Below, piece by piece: positions 9,037 through 19,200 of a stretch of 64,000 nucleotides of DNA. The DNA is from an uncultured Nitrospirota bacterium (GTDB taxonomy: Bacteria > CG2-30-53-67), in the NCBI GenBank assembly GCA_947259355.1, contig CAMYMF010000001.1:52966-116965 (forward strand), given 5' to 3'. Each line of letters opens with the position of its first letter. Within the stretch, counting starts at the first letter, position 1. The notes under the pieces are model-generated. The model was not told the DNA's origin and did no database searches. It worked only from the letters and a program-made list of their open reading frames with translations. The position numbers and the translations under genes were made by a program.

Positions 9037-9479
9037 GGGACCCCCTCCCTCGTGATGATAACGCTGTGACTGCCGCGGTCGTGCACAACATATACAAAAT
9101 AATACGGCAATGCAAACCAAAAACCTAAGCCGGAAATCTCACGGGCGATCGTCACAAGAGCTCCTGCAGAGCCGCGAGGCGCTGCAGACACGGGGCAGAA
9201 AATTGACGGACCCAAGACCGGTTGAAAATGTCGATGCCGCCCGCTGCCCCCAATAGGATGACATACCGAGAGGACCGCCCCGTGCGCTTGCCCGCGCGAA
9301 ATACAGGTGTACCGCTGCGGTCGGTCCGTCGGCGCGGGTCCCCCCTCATGCCGGTCGTCAGGGCATTTGCCCCGGCGCGGCGCCGGTGCTATAGTTGGAT
9401 CATTGGGTACGCAGTAATCGATCACCCTTCGGGGATGGGGCGCTCTGAGGGCATCCCGAAGCGTCCTGTGGGAGGGGCC
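9037..9479. other. Intergenic region between divergent small genes
   Basis: About 440 bp without a convincing gene. It should hold the promoters of the divergent YkgJ-type and 72-residue genes. The only good promoter seen is the plus-strand one at 9367-9395. Confidence 0.6.
9367..9395 (+). promoter_or_regulatory. Predicted sigma-70 promoter
   Basis: TTGCCC (9367-9372) and TATAGT (9390-9395) are 17 bp apart, about 85 bp before the small gene at 9480. Confidence 0.5.
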
Positions 9480-9698
9480 ATGTTTCTCAAACATCAGCCC
9501 AGCGGCCATCTGGTGGAAGTGCTCAACCAGGAGGACCTCTGGAACCCATTTCGCTCAGAAATTCCGGGACGGCTACACTGCGGCGAGGAGCGGCAGGAGC
9601 CGGAGTCTTTTGCCAAGTCGGAACTGATTTTCCCGTCGGGTGAGGCATTGCCGCGCTGCTGGCGGGATGTGGGATACCGAGAACAAATCTTGTGCTGA
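9480..9698 (+). CDS. Small conserved protein of unknown function, 72 residues
   Basis: ATG 9480 follows GGGAGGGG with good spacing. The product begins MFLKHQPSGHLVEVLNQEDL and contains GRLHCGEERQEPE and FPSGEALPRCW. I recall similar short proteins in Geobacter-type bacteria (KHK.SG.LVEVL...GEE.Q.PE...FPSGE.LPRCW), sometimes labelled acetyltransferase without support. It has no signal peptide or membrane segment, and the function is unknown. It precedes the sensor-kinase gene by about 130 bp. Confidence 0.72.
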   Translation: MFLKHQPSGHLVEVLNQEDLWNPFRSEIPGRLHCGEERQEPESFAKSELIFPSGEALPRCWRDVGYREQILC

Positions 9699-9830
9699 CC
9701 CCCGGAGCCCCGGGGCGTCACGCCATCGCTATCGTCTGCGTCGCGGCCCGGCCCGACCATATTTACTTTTCTCACGCCCTATGCTACCTTTTCGCTAGAA
9801 TTGCGGCCCTCCGGCCTGAGGAGAGCAAGG

Positions 9831-12800
9831 GTGACTTCCCGCAGCAAAATCAGCATCTTCCAAGGGATCGGCAGAAGACTGCTTCTTTGGTTCAGCCTCT
9901 TCTTCCTGATTCCCCTTCTGACCGTCGGCACGGCAGGTTACCTGCAGAGCAAACAGGCCATCCGCCATCATGTGTTTGACCATTTTCAGTCGATTCATAC
10001 GCTCCAGCGGGAAGCCCTGAAGACGTACATACGTCAGCGGGAAACCCAGCTGTTGTCCACGGTTACGGAAAATGAATTTGTCTTCATCTCCGCGGTGGTG
10101 CTGCAGTCGTCGACATTCTCTCCAGACGACATTCAGACCGCCGCCGGCCGCCTGCGGCACTATCTCAAGGACAAGAATCAGGATCTCGGCTCGAGAAGCC
10201 TTTGGATCACGGGCAGGAAGGGTCAGGTCATCGCCGCTTCCGATCCCGCTATCGTCGGAAACGATCGGGCCCAGTCTCCTGAGGTCCTCGGTTACGCAGC
10301 CTCCCCCGCGCCAGTGTTGAGTCGCTACACGGAAGTCCCCTATGGACCGGAGATCCTCATTTCTACGCCCATCGGAGGCCAGGGCGGCGAGTTCCTGGGC
10401 CTGTTCACCATGTCCCTCACGATGAAGGAGATCTATCAGATCCTCTTGGACCGGACCGGTCTCGGCGCCTCCGGTGAAACCTATCTCGTCAACAAGGACG
10501 GCTATATGATTTCACCCTCCCGTTTTTTGGAGAACGCCGTTCTAAAAAAGAAGATCCCCCTGGAGGAGATCTACGAACTGGACGAGTGGCGGAACGCGGA
10601 ACGCTATCCTATCAATTACCGGGGCGTTCCTGTGATTATGGCCCATACCCATCTACCCGTTTTCGACTGGACTCTGATCGCAGAAATGGAAAGCGCGGAG
10701 GCATTCCGGGAGCTGACGGCGCAGCGCAATCGCACCCTAATGATTATGGCGATCCTCTTCTCCGTGCTGGTAGCCACAGCGGCTCTCATATCCCAGAACC
10801 TGACGCAACCGATCCGGGTGCTTGTGGAGGCGGCTCGACGGGTCGGCGAAGGCGACCTCAGCCCTAAAATCGAAATCCCCGCACCCGACGAACTGGGCGA
10901 ATTGGCGACGGAATTCAACCGAATGACCGAGCGACTGCGAATCTCCAAGGAGCGCATGGAGGCCTGGAACGCGACCATCCAGGCCGAGGTGGAGCGCCGG
11001 ACCCAGGACCTGATCAATTCAGAGCTCAAGTTCAGAAATCTGATGGAGAAAGCCAACGATGCCATATTGATCTTCGACGCAACCAACATGCTCTGTACCC
11101 TAGCCAACCTGGCGGCCGAGGGCCTGACCGGTTACAGCCAAGAGGAACTCCTCAATCTTCGTTTCCATGACCTCTTCCTTCCGGAAGACAGCGCCACCAT
11201 CCAGGAGCACTGCCGGCAGGCTCGCAGTACCGGCTCGGCCAACCTCTACACCATGCCGCTGCGGCGCCGTGACGGCCGGCACGTGTTCGTGGATGTGAGC
11301 AACAGTCTCATCGAGTTTCAGAATCAGCGCTACATCAACTGCATTCTGCACGATGTGACCACGCAGAAGAACATCGCCCGGGAACGGGAGGCCGTCTTCG
11401 GCATTTCAGATATGATCGCCAAGTCATCCGACCTTGATGTCATCCTGCAAAAGTCCCTGGAAAATATCCTCTACAACCTGGAGCTGGAAGTGGGGTGCGT
11501 TTTTGTCTACGAACCCCGAACCCGGGAGCTGGTCCTGAACTGCCAGCAAGGCTTCTCCGAAGCTTTCGAGAAAGACTTTCTGCGCCAGGTCGTCACCGAT
11601 AACGCAAACCGGATCTGCGCACAAACGGTGAACACCCGCGAAACACAGATCCTTGAAAACCCCTTCGTGGGCCCCATGGAGAAATATCTCACCGCCGCTG
11701 TGCGCCGGGACAACCTGGAAGCCATCGTGAGCTTCCCCCTCATTGCGGAAGGCATTCTCGTCGGCGTGCTGCAGATCGTGACCCGGCGGGAGCGGGAGTT
11801 TTCGCCCACCGACCGCATTCTTCTCGAAGCCGTTGCCAATCAGCTGGCCGCGGGGATCTTCCGCATCAAGCTTGAGATGGAGAAACATGAAGGCGATCAG
11901 TTCCTGGCGGGCATCCTGACCGACTCGGTGGACGGCATTATCAGCATGGACACCGAGGACCGAATCACCTCGTGGAACCGGGGCGCCGCGAAGATATTTG
12001 ACATGGAGAAAGAAGAGGTGCTGGGAAAGCAATTTCAATCTTTGTTCCGGGAGCCTCACCTGATCAACCAGCGGCGCATCCGAGAGGAACTTCACCGCAA
12101 GGGCTTCGTGAAAGACTACGAAATCAAGAACATTAGCCGGGACGGTCGCGAGTTGATTCTGCAATTCTCGCAAACCGCGCTTCGGGATCAAACAGGCCGG
12201 TTCATGGGGACCTCCGCCGTCATCCGGGATATTACCGAACAGCACCGGATGCGGGAGCGAATCCAGCAGTCGGAAAAGCTCTCCAGCATCGGCCAACTGG
12301 CCGCAGGCATTGCCCACGAAATCGGCACGCCACTGAACATCATCTCAGGCAATGCCGAATACCTCATGATGGACATGAAGGCTCACGACTCCCGGATGGA
12401 GGAGCTGTCGATCATCATCAATCAGACCGACCGGATCACCCGACTCATTCAGCAGCTCATGGACTTTGCCCGTGAGACGCCGCCCCGATGGGAGGAAACC
12501 GACATCAATGAGCTCATCGAGAATACACTGATCCTGGTGCGCCACCAATTGAAGAAGCGCTCCATTGCACTCGCCTCGTCGCTTCACGGGGCCATGCCGC
12601 GAATCGTGGCGGACCCTTACCAGCTTCAGCAGGTCCTACTCAACATTATCATGAACGCCATCCAGGCCATGTCGGACAAAGGGACGCTGACCATCGAGAC
12701 CGCCTTTGACGCCCCCCGAGACGAGGTCCGGGTCACGGTCCGGGACACGGGCTCCGGGATTGCCCCGGAGCACATCAAGAGCATTTTCAACCCCTTCTTC

Positions 12801-12983
12801 ACGACCAAGGAGGTCGGACAGGGAACGGGGTTGGGTCTTTCGGTCAGTCATCGTATCATTGAAAACCACAACGGCCGTATCGAGGTGGAAAGCCAAGTGG
12901 AGAAAGGGTCGCTCTTTACCCTCACGCTGCCCAGGTGTGCCCGGGAAGTTCCCCGGGAATCCCGGTCTATCCCCCGCGACTGA
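9831..12983 (+). CDS. Multi-sensor histidine kinase (dCache-HAMP-PAS-GAF-PAS-HisKA-HATPase)
   Basis: Inner-membrane NtrB/AtoS-type sensor kinase of 1050 residues. TM1 is at about 15-38; the periplasmic dCache-like ligand domain spans about 40-298; TM2 is at about 300-323 and is followed by HAMP (to about 376). Cytoplasmic PAS (about 400-515), GAF (about 518-680) and a second PAS (about 690-803, DSVDGIISMDTEDRITSWNRG) precede the dimerisation domain. His829 in GIAHEIGTPLNIISG is the phospho-acceptor. The ATPase has N, G1 and G2 boxes (NIIMNAIQAM, DTGSGI, GTGLGLSV). I chose GTG 9831 because GAGGAG lies just upstream; an in-frame TTG at 9801 has no ribosome site. The response regulator gene follows after 138 bp. 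The ligand is not predictable. Confidence 0.93.
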   Translation: MTSRSKISIFQGIGRRLLLWFSLFFLIPLLTVGTAGYLQSKQAIRHHVFDHFQSIHTLQREALKTYIRQRETQLLSTVTENEFVFISAVVLQSSTFSPDDIQTAAGRLRHYLKDKNQDLGSRSLWITGRKGQVIAASDPAIVGNDRAQSPEVLGYAASPAPVLSRYTEVPYGPEILISTPIGGQGGEFLGLFTMSLTMKEIYQILLDRTGLGASGETYLVNKDGYMISPSRFLENAVLKKKIPLEEIYELDEWRNAERYPINYRGVPVIMAHTHLPVFDWTLIAEMESAEAFRELTAQRNRTLMIMAILFSVLVATAALISQNLTQPIRVLVEAARRVGEGDLSPKIEIPAPDELGELATEFNRMTERLRISKERMEAWNATIQAEVERRTQDLINSELKFRNLMEKANDAILIFDATNMLCTLANLAAEGLTGYSQEELLNLRFHDLFLPEDSATIQEHCRQARSTGSANLYTMPLRRRDGRHVFVDVSNSLIEFQNQRYINCILHDVTTQKNIAREREAVFGISDMIAKSSDLDVILQKSLENILYNLELEVGCVFVYEPRTRELVLNCQQGFSEAFEKDFLRQVVTDNANRICAQTVNTRETQILENPFVGPMEKYLTAAVRRDNLEAIVSFPLIAEGILVGVLQIVTRREREFSPTDRILLEAVANQLAAGIFRIKLEMEKHEGDQFLAGILTDSVDGIISMDTEDRITSWNRGAAKIFDMEKEEVLGKQFQSLFREPHLINQRRIREELHRKGFVKDYEIKNISRDGRELILQFSQTALRDQTGRFMGTSAVIRDITEQHRMRERIQQSEKLSSIGQLAAGIAHEIGTPLNIISGNAEYLMMDMKAHDSRMEELSIIINQTDRITRLIQQLMDFARETPPRWEETDINELIENTLILVRHQLKKRSIALASSLHGAMPRIVADPYQLQQVLLNIIMNAIQAMSDKGTLTIETAFDAPRDEVRVTVRDTGSGIAPEHIKSIFNPFFTTKEVGQGTGLGLSVSHRIIENHNGRIEVESQVEKGSLFTLTLPRCAREVPRESRSIPRD

Positions 12984-13121
12984 TGCCAAGGGGACGCCCG
13001 GGCATGTGCCGCAGCCAGCCACGACACAACATTGCGCGGGGTCGCTGTGGGCTGAAAGGCTTTCGTTCACAGAGAGGCGCCGCGACGCGCGTCGTCGGCA
13101 GTCCAGACAAGGGAGACATTC

Positions 13122-14474
13122 ATGGGCAAATTACTTTCCGTGCTGATTGTGGAAGACGACGACAGCATGCGAGACCTGCTGCGCAAGATTCTCACCGATG
13201 AGGGTTATCGGGTGAACACTGCAGGCGACGGCACCACCGCCCTCACCATGGTCAAACAAACCCCGGTGGATGTCGTGCTCAGTGACGTTAAGATGCCGGG
13301 ACTGGACGGACTGGAGCTTCTGAAGGCGGTCAAACAACTGACGCCCGGCACCTATGTCGCCATCATGACCGCCTTCGGGACCATCGATTCGGCTGTGGAG
13401 GCCATGAAGCACGGCGCTTACGACTATATCTCGAAACCATTTAAAATAGATGAGATCCGAATTCTCATGAAGAAAATCGTCGAGGAGAAAGCCCTCCGCC
13501 AGGAGGTGGCGCACCTGCGCAAAGAAGTCAGCCGGCGCTACGAGTACAGCAACATCATCGGCAAATCGCGACGCATGCAGGAAATTTTCGACCTGCTCGG
13601 CAAGGTGGCCGAAGGGAAAAGCACGATCCTGATTTACGGCAAGAGCGGGACCGGCAAAGAACTTGTGGCCAAAGCCATTCATTACAACAGCCCCCGTAAA
13701 GGCAAGCCCTTCGTCGCCGTGAACTGCAGCGCCATTCCCGAAACCCTTCTGGAGAGTGAACTCTTCGGGCACATCAAGGGCGCCTTCACGGGCGCCATCT
13801 CAACCCGACCCGGCCTCTTTGAGGAAGCACACGGCGGCACACTGTTCCTCGACGAGATTGGGGAGATTTCCCCGGCCATCCAGGTTAAGCTGCTTCGGGT
13901 GCTACAAGAGCGCAGCATTAAACCGGTGGGCGGCACGGGGACGAAGAAGATCGACATTCGGCTCATTGGTGCCACCAATCAGAACCTGCAGGAAGCTGTC
14001 CGGGAGGGGCGTTTCAGGGAGGACCTCTATTACCGGCTGAACGTAATTCCCATCCAGCTGCCGTCCCTGAAGGAGCGGACGGAAGACATTCCGCTCCTGG
14101 CCCGCCACTTTGTGGAAAGATACAGCAAAGAGAACAACCGAACAGGCATCAGCCTCTCGAGACAAGCACTTCAAATCCTGATGAATTACCACTGGCCCGG
14201 CAACGTACGGGAATTGGAAAACGTGATCGAACGCTCCGTGATCCTCTGCCAGGGCAGCGAAATCACACCGGCGGATCTCCCCCCGCAGTTGATTGAGGAG
14301 AGCTCAGAGGAAGCCTCGGACAAGGATTTGGCCCATCTCTCTCTCAAAGAAGTCGAGAAGGCCCACATCAAAAGGGTTCTGGAGAGTGTGGGCGGGCACA
14401 AGATGAAGGCCGCTGAAATACTCCAGATCGATCGCAGGACCATCTACAGGAAGCTTCAAAGCTACGGTTTGTGA
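13122..14474 (+). CDS. NtrC-family sigma-54 response regulator
   Basis: Cognate regulator of the kinase just upstream; 450 residues. The receiver has the acidic pair at 11-13 and phospho-acceptor Asp55 in VVLSDVKMPG. The AAA+ domain shows Walker A GKSGTGKE (about 172-179), the sigma-54 contact loop GAFTGA (about 221-226), Walker B GGTLFLDEIGEI and an arginine-finger region. A Fis-type helix-turn-helix ends the protein (about 405-450, MKAAEILQIDRRTIYRKL). It should activate sigma-54 promoters after phosphorylation. I found no good TGGCAC-N5-TTGC promoter in the window, so its targets may lie elsewhere. A GGGAGA ribosome site precedes the ATG. Confidence 0.95.
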   Translation: MGKLLSVLIVEDDDSMRDLLRKILTDEGYRVNTAGDGTTALTMVKQTPVDVVLSDVKMPGLDGLELLKAVKQLTPGTYVAIMTAFGTIDSAVEAMKHGAYDYISKPFKIDEIRILMKKIVEEKALRQEVAHLRKEVSRRYEYSNIIGKSRRMQEIFDLLGKVAEGKSTILIYGKSGTGKELVAKAIHYNSPRKGKPFVAVNCSAIPETLLESELFGHIKGAFTGAISTRPGLFEEAHGGTLFLDEIGEISPAIQVKLLRVLQERSIKPVGGTGTKKIDIRLIGATNQNLQEAVREGRFREDLYYRLNVIPIQLPSLKERTEDIPLLARHFVERYSKENNRTGISLSRQALQILMNYHWPGNVRELENVIERSVILCQGSEITPADLPPQLIEESSEEASDKDLAHLSLKEVEKAHIKRVLESVGGHKMKAAEILQIDRRTIYRKLQSYGL

Positions 14475-14515
14475 GAGAGGGCCTCGAGACGGGGGCCGGG
14501 TATCGGGCATCCCGG

Positions 14516-14845
14516 CTAGACCTCATCCAGTTCGGCAAAGTCGCTGCCGGACATCTGATTTCGAAGGTCCGCATCCAGGGTGTCCGGCTTCTCCGCCCCG
14601 AATGCCAACATATCCGCCTCGTCGTGTTCTACGTTTTCCAGAAAAGACGCGTCGGGCTCTTCGCTCCCGCCCGATTCATCGGTCAGCTCGGACGGCTCGT
14701 GCGGAGCACGAGCCTGCTGGAGCCGTTTGACCCACTGCTCGGGCGGCTCCCAGAAAGCATCTACGGGCAGGCGGTGCTCATAGGTACTGACGGCGATTTC
14801 CAGCCGAGTCCAGAGGTCGTATGATGATGATTGCGAGGCATCCAT
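14516..14845 (-). CDS. Small acidic protein, function unknown
   Basis: A 109-residue protein, last in a minus-strand operon; its ATG lies three bases after the TAG of the upstream coiled-coil/TPR gene, which suggests translational coupling. The N-terminal half (YDLWTRLEIAVSTYEHRL) looks folded and helical; the C-terminal half is very acidic and probably disordered. I recognise no family. The tight spacing supports a real gene that works with the two TPR proteins. Confidence 0.6.
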   Translation of the reverse strand: MDASQSSSYDLWTRLEIAVSTYEHRLPVDAFWEPPEQWVKRLQQARAPHEPSELTDESGGSEEPDASFLENVEHDEADMLAFGAEKPDTLDADLRNQMSGSDFAELDEV

Positions 14846-14848
14846 AGG

Positions 14849-16180
14849 CTACCACACTCCCTGCTGCTGATGGTTGAGAAGCTCCAGCCCTTTTTTGGCA
14901 TTCTGGTTGACGGGATTGATCTGCAGAGCTTTGTTCCAGGCCTCGGCCGCTTCGGCGTAACGCTCTAACTGATACAGGCTGTTGCCATAGTTGGTATAGG
15001 CCATTGAGCGTTCCCGACAACCGTCATCGAGGGCTTTGGAAAAGAGCTCCCGAGCCTTCTCGTAATCCATGACGGCATAGTAGTGCACGCCGAGGTTGTG
15101 ATTGGCCTCGACAAGATCGGGCTTCAGCTTGAGGGCCTGCTGAAAGGCCTGGACGGCATGGTCCGAGCGATGCAGCTCGGTGTAGGTCAGTCCCAGGTTG
15201 TTGTAGGCGTCGGCATATTCGGGGTCTAACTCGACGGCCTTCTCGAAGGCCCGCATGGCGGCTTCGTGGGCACCGCGGTGAAAATAGACCACGCCGCGAT
15301 TGTTCTGCTCCCGGGCGGCTTCGTGCCGCTGGCTGCGCGTCGCTTCGTCCACATGTTCTTTGTGGTTTTCGTAGTATGCTTCGATTTGGCGCTGTCCCGA
15401 GACCAGCTCCTCCAAGACCTGCCGGGTCTCGCCCAGGAGTGTCTCCATGCGTTGCACACCGGCCGCCTGCTCCGCGCGCCGTTCCGTCGCCAGGTCGCGG
15501 CCCTGCTCCAGTTCCTGCTGGAGATGCTCCTGCATGCCGTTGAGTTGTGCTTCTACCGCCGCACCCACAGCTGCGACCTTCTGGAGGTTTTCCGTCACCT
15601 TCTCGGTGAGCCGCTCCTCGAGCGTCTCCAGCCGCTCGCCGACCCCCTTCAGGCTCGCGTCAAGCCGCCCGCAAAGCGTTTCGACAAGACCGATTTTCTC
15701 ATCCGTCTTCCGAAGCTCCTGTGCGAACTCGCCGTGCACACCCTGAAGCTGGTTGGTGAGGCCCTGGGTGGATTCACCCAGCCGGTCGGTCCACGACTGG
15801 AATTGCCCCTGAACAGTGCTGATGCGTTCGGCTAAGTGCTCTCGTATCTCCCGGGACATCTGCTCGGACAATCGGCCCACTTCGGCCTCCAGGGTGCTCT
15901 GTCGCTGTTCGAATTCCTCCTGCTGCGCTTTCATCCTTCCTGCGACGTCCCTATGAAAACCGTCCAGCTCCGAGCGGATCACTTGGAAGGAAGAAACGAA
16001 ATCGACCTGATCCAGGATGTTGCGCATCTCATGGGTTGTCTCGGTGTTCTGGAAGAGGGAGCATTTCTTCTTCTTCCCATAGAAGAGGCTGCAGGCCTCC
16101 TCAAGGCAGGGCTGACGCTCCCATTCCTCCAGTCCATTTTCCATCTTCTTGGTCTGCTTCAGCAACAAAGGACAAATCAT
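14849..16180 (-). CDS. Coiled-coil and TPR protein
   Basis: A 443-residue protein in three parts. Residues 1-45 hold a Cys-containing segment (CPLL, QPCLEEACSLF, KKKCSLF) that could bind metal. About 55-260 form a long coiled coil of Glu, Gln and Arg heptads. About 275-435 hold four to five canonical TPRs (DPEYADAYNNLGLTYTEL; KPDLVEANHNLGVHYYAV). No signal peptide is seen, so it is probably cytoplasmic or peripherally membrane-bound. ATG 16180 follows AAGGAGAGG. It lies between a 1264-residue TPR protein and the acidic protein and is likely a scaffold in the same assembly; the partner process is unknown. Confidence 0.85.
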   Translation of the reverse strand: MICPLLLKQTKKMENGLEEWERQPCLEEACSLFYGKKKKCSLFQNTETTHEMRNILDQVDFVSSFQVIRSELDGFHRDVAGRMKAQQEEFEQRQSTLEAEVGRLSEQMSREIREHLAERISTVQGQFQSWTDRLGESTQGLTNQLQGVHGEFAQELRKTDEKIGLVETLCGRLDASLKGVGERLETLEERLTEKVTENLQKVAAVGAAVEAQLNGMQEHLQQELEQGRDLATERRAEQAAGVQRMETLLGETRQVLEELVSGQRQIEAYYENHKEHVDEATRSQRHEAAREQNNRGVVYFHRGAHEAAMRAFEKAVELDPEYADAYNNLGLTYTELHRSDHAVQAFQQALKLKPDLVEANHNLGVHYYAVMDYEKARELFSKALDDGCRERSMAYTNYGNSLYQLERYAEAAEAWNKALQINPVNQNAKKGLELLNHQQQGVW

Positions 16181-16222
16181 GGCCTCTCCTTCATTCTTCC
16201 AGATGCCGGACGGTGCCGGCGG

Positions 16223-19200
16223 TTACCCCGCAGACGGGAGATCATAAATTTTCAGGCGTGTCTTACCCACCAGGGGCCGGCGCGCCCCGAGGAGCGACTC
16301 CTCCATCAGCAGGCTGCACGCCCCGTTGAGGCGATGTTGGAGCATGGGATCGGGGTTCTCGTTAAGCATATCCTCGAGAAGAACAGTGGCCGGCAGCGCG
16401 TACCCCGCCTGCTCCAGAAGATAGAGTTGGTGGGAGCGGTCTTCCGGCGTTTGCAGCTGCACCGCCATGGCGTAGTTGCCGACCTGCTCATAATAGTGTC
16501 CCCAGATTTCACGCGTGGTGCGCGCATCCCTGTAGCGGGTCTGTCGGCGCACCCACTCCTCCGCTTCGGTGTCCCGCCCCAGGAGAATCAGTTGGCTGAT
16601 GAACTGCTTCAACCGCTCCTCGGACAGCGGTTGGTCCCCGGCCGCTTCTTCCTGAAAGGCGCGCACGTCGCGATGTATCCGCTTGAGAGCGAATTCGGTC
16701 ACTTTCTGATAGTAAAGGCTCTGATCCGAAGCAAGCTCCCGGGCCGCGGTCAAGTCCCCCCGGACCGCGTCGGTCTGCCCAAGCCGCTCATGGACTTCGG
16801 CGAGACGTATGAGGAGTTCCATCTTTTCCGCAGACTCCTGGGAGCCCTCCAGAGCTTCCTGATACAGCTCGATGGCCAGCGCGTGCTCCTTTCGGCCGGC
16901 GTAGAGGTCGCCCACGAACCCCAGGAATTCCGTACCCCGCAGACCATGCTCTCGCAGCGCCTCCAGAAGCTCCAGTCCGCCGGTGCTGCCGTCGGGGTTG
17001 GCTTCCAGCGCGACGCGGACATCCTCAAAGGCCCCGGGAAGGTCCAGCTTGTGGAGCCGGCACGATCCCCGCTGCAGCCGCGCATGACCGTGCTCGGGAT
17101 GCTTCTCGAGAACGGCATTGAAGAAGGCCTCTCCGTCCGAGACCATGACCGGTTCCAACGCGATGGCCCGCTCCATGGCCCCCACGGCGGCGTCGATGCG
17201 GTCGGCTTCGAAGTAGTTCCAGGCAAGCACCTTGACGACTTCCGCACTGTCCGGCGCGGCCTTCTCCAGGGCCTCCAATTGGGGCAGGAGCGTGTCGCGC
17301 ATCTTCGGGTGCGTTGTACTCGCGGACGAGAGAAACTGAGCTGCCGCTGCAGGACGCTGCAGCCGCAGCATGATGGTGGTCACCGTCGCATACGCCTTGA
17401 GTTCGCTGGGATCGACGGCTAGGATGTCATGACAGAATTTGATGGCCTGCTCCGACAGCGTCAGATCCTTTTCCACCGCCTGGAGGAAATGATGGGCCGC
17501 CTTCGCACACAGCCCCACCTTCAGGTAGACCTTTCCCATTTCCAGGTGGGTACGAGCCAGGCCCGGATTCTTGGCCGCAACCTGATCGAGGAGCCGGAGT
17601 ATGGACGCGGACTGGTTCGCATCGCGCTGGATTGCCTTCCAGAGAAGATCGAGGGCTGTCTCAAAGGTGCCCGCGAGGATGTGCAGCTCGGCCATCCCGA
17701 GAATGGGTTCCACCGCCACGGGATGGTTCACCGAAATCTGCTTGAGGTATTTCATGACGGTACTGCTGCTCTGCGGCACATCCCGGACGAGCCGCAGCAG
17801 GCACTCCACTCCGTCCGCCACCCGATTGCAGCTAGAGAGAACCAGGCCAAGCGCAAGGGACGCCTTGGGGAGGGTCGGGTTCATGTCGAGGACCTGCTGC
17901 AGGCGCTCGGCCGCATCGCCGGCTATGGCGCTGTCTTCCTTGAATGCCTGGAAATAGTACTTCACGGCCTCGGTGAAACGGCCCATCTCCTTGCAGGCAT
18001 CTCCCATACACTGATGGATGCTCGCCAACGGTGGTCCCTCGAGCGTCTGCTCCAGCTTGGCCCCCTCCTCCAGAACCATGTCGTAAGTCCCACCCAGATA
18101 ATAGGCCTTCACCATTCCCTGATGTAGTGAGGTCTCCTCCGGCCGCTGACGTATCATTTCACGGTAAAATGGAATCACCTTGCCGATGGCTTCGGGATGG
18201 GTGCTTAGATAAGCGTCCAGCGTCTCCCCCACTGCTTCGTACCGTCCGGTTCGAAAGCAGAGCTCCGCCCGCGCCAGCACCACCCGATGTTCATGGGGGT
18301 GGCCCTGCTCCCATTCGTCGAGCAGTTCCGCCACGGCGGCATTTTGCTCCGGACAATCCCCGACACAGCGCATCAGACGGGACACAGCCTCCTGCTGGTC
18401 GGAGCAAGCCATGGCCGCCTCGGCCCACACCAGATCCAGACCCGGCTCTCCCATCCCAGCGGCCTCAAGTTCCTGCAAGAACGCCACAATCGCTGCCCCC
18501 AGTGCGGGACTCTTGCGGAGCAGCAGGGAGAGGTGCCGCAACACTTCCCGGAGCAGAAGCGCTTCGCCCGCGGCTGCCAGTTGCAGAGACCGCAGCGCTT
18601 CCTGATCCCGCCCGAGGGCGATCAGCGCTTCCGCAGTTGCCAGGCTGACCGACGGGTGGTCGGCGCTGCGGTCCGCCAGCTTTTTGAGCAGCAGCAGTGC
18701 ACACTCCGGGCTGTCCGGCGTCAAACGTATGAAACGCCTGAGCAACACCACCGGACGCGCCACGTCCGGATCCTCGAGACAGAGCTCTGCGAGGAAGAGG
18801 GAGAGCTCGGGATCATCGAAATGATCCGGCAGCATGGCAAAGCTTTTCTCGAAGAAGGATGGCCGCTGCGACGGATCGCTCTGAACGATCTTTCGCATCT
18901 GCGCAATGGACCCGGCCATGTCCCCCTCGTCAAGACAGATCTCTCCGAAGGTCCGAGCGGTGGAGACGTTTTCGGGGTCCAGTTCGACGAGACGCTGAAA
19001 TCGCTCACGAAGCTGCCCGCCGTCAACCCGACCATGGAGAAGCCCGTACGTCTTGGAGGCTTCCTCGAAGTTTCCGGCATCCCGCAGCCGGTCTCCCAAC
19101 AGCAGCAGCACGGGCTCTACGCCTTCCAGCGCCGGGTTGACGCGTTTGAGCAACGCCATGGTGCGCGCCTCCAGTGCCGGGTCGTGAATCGCCTGCAGGC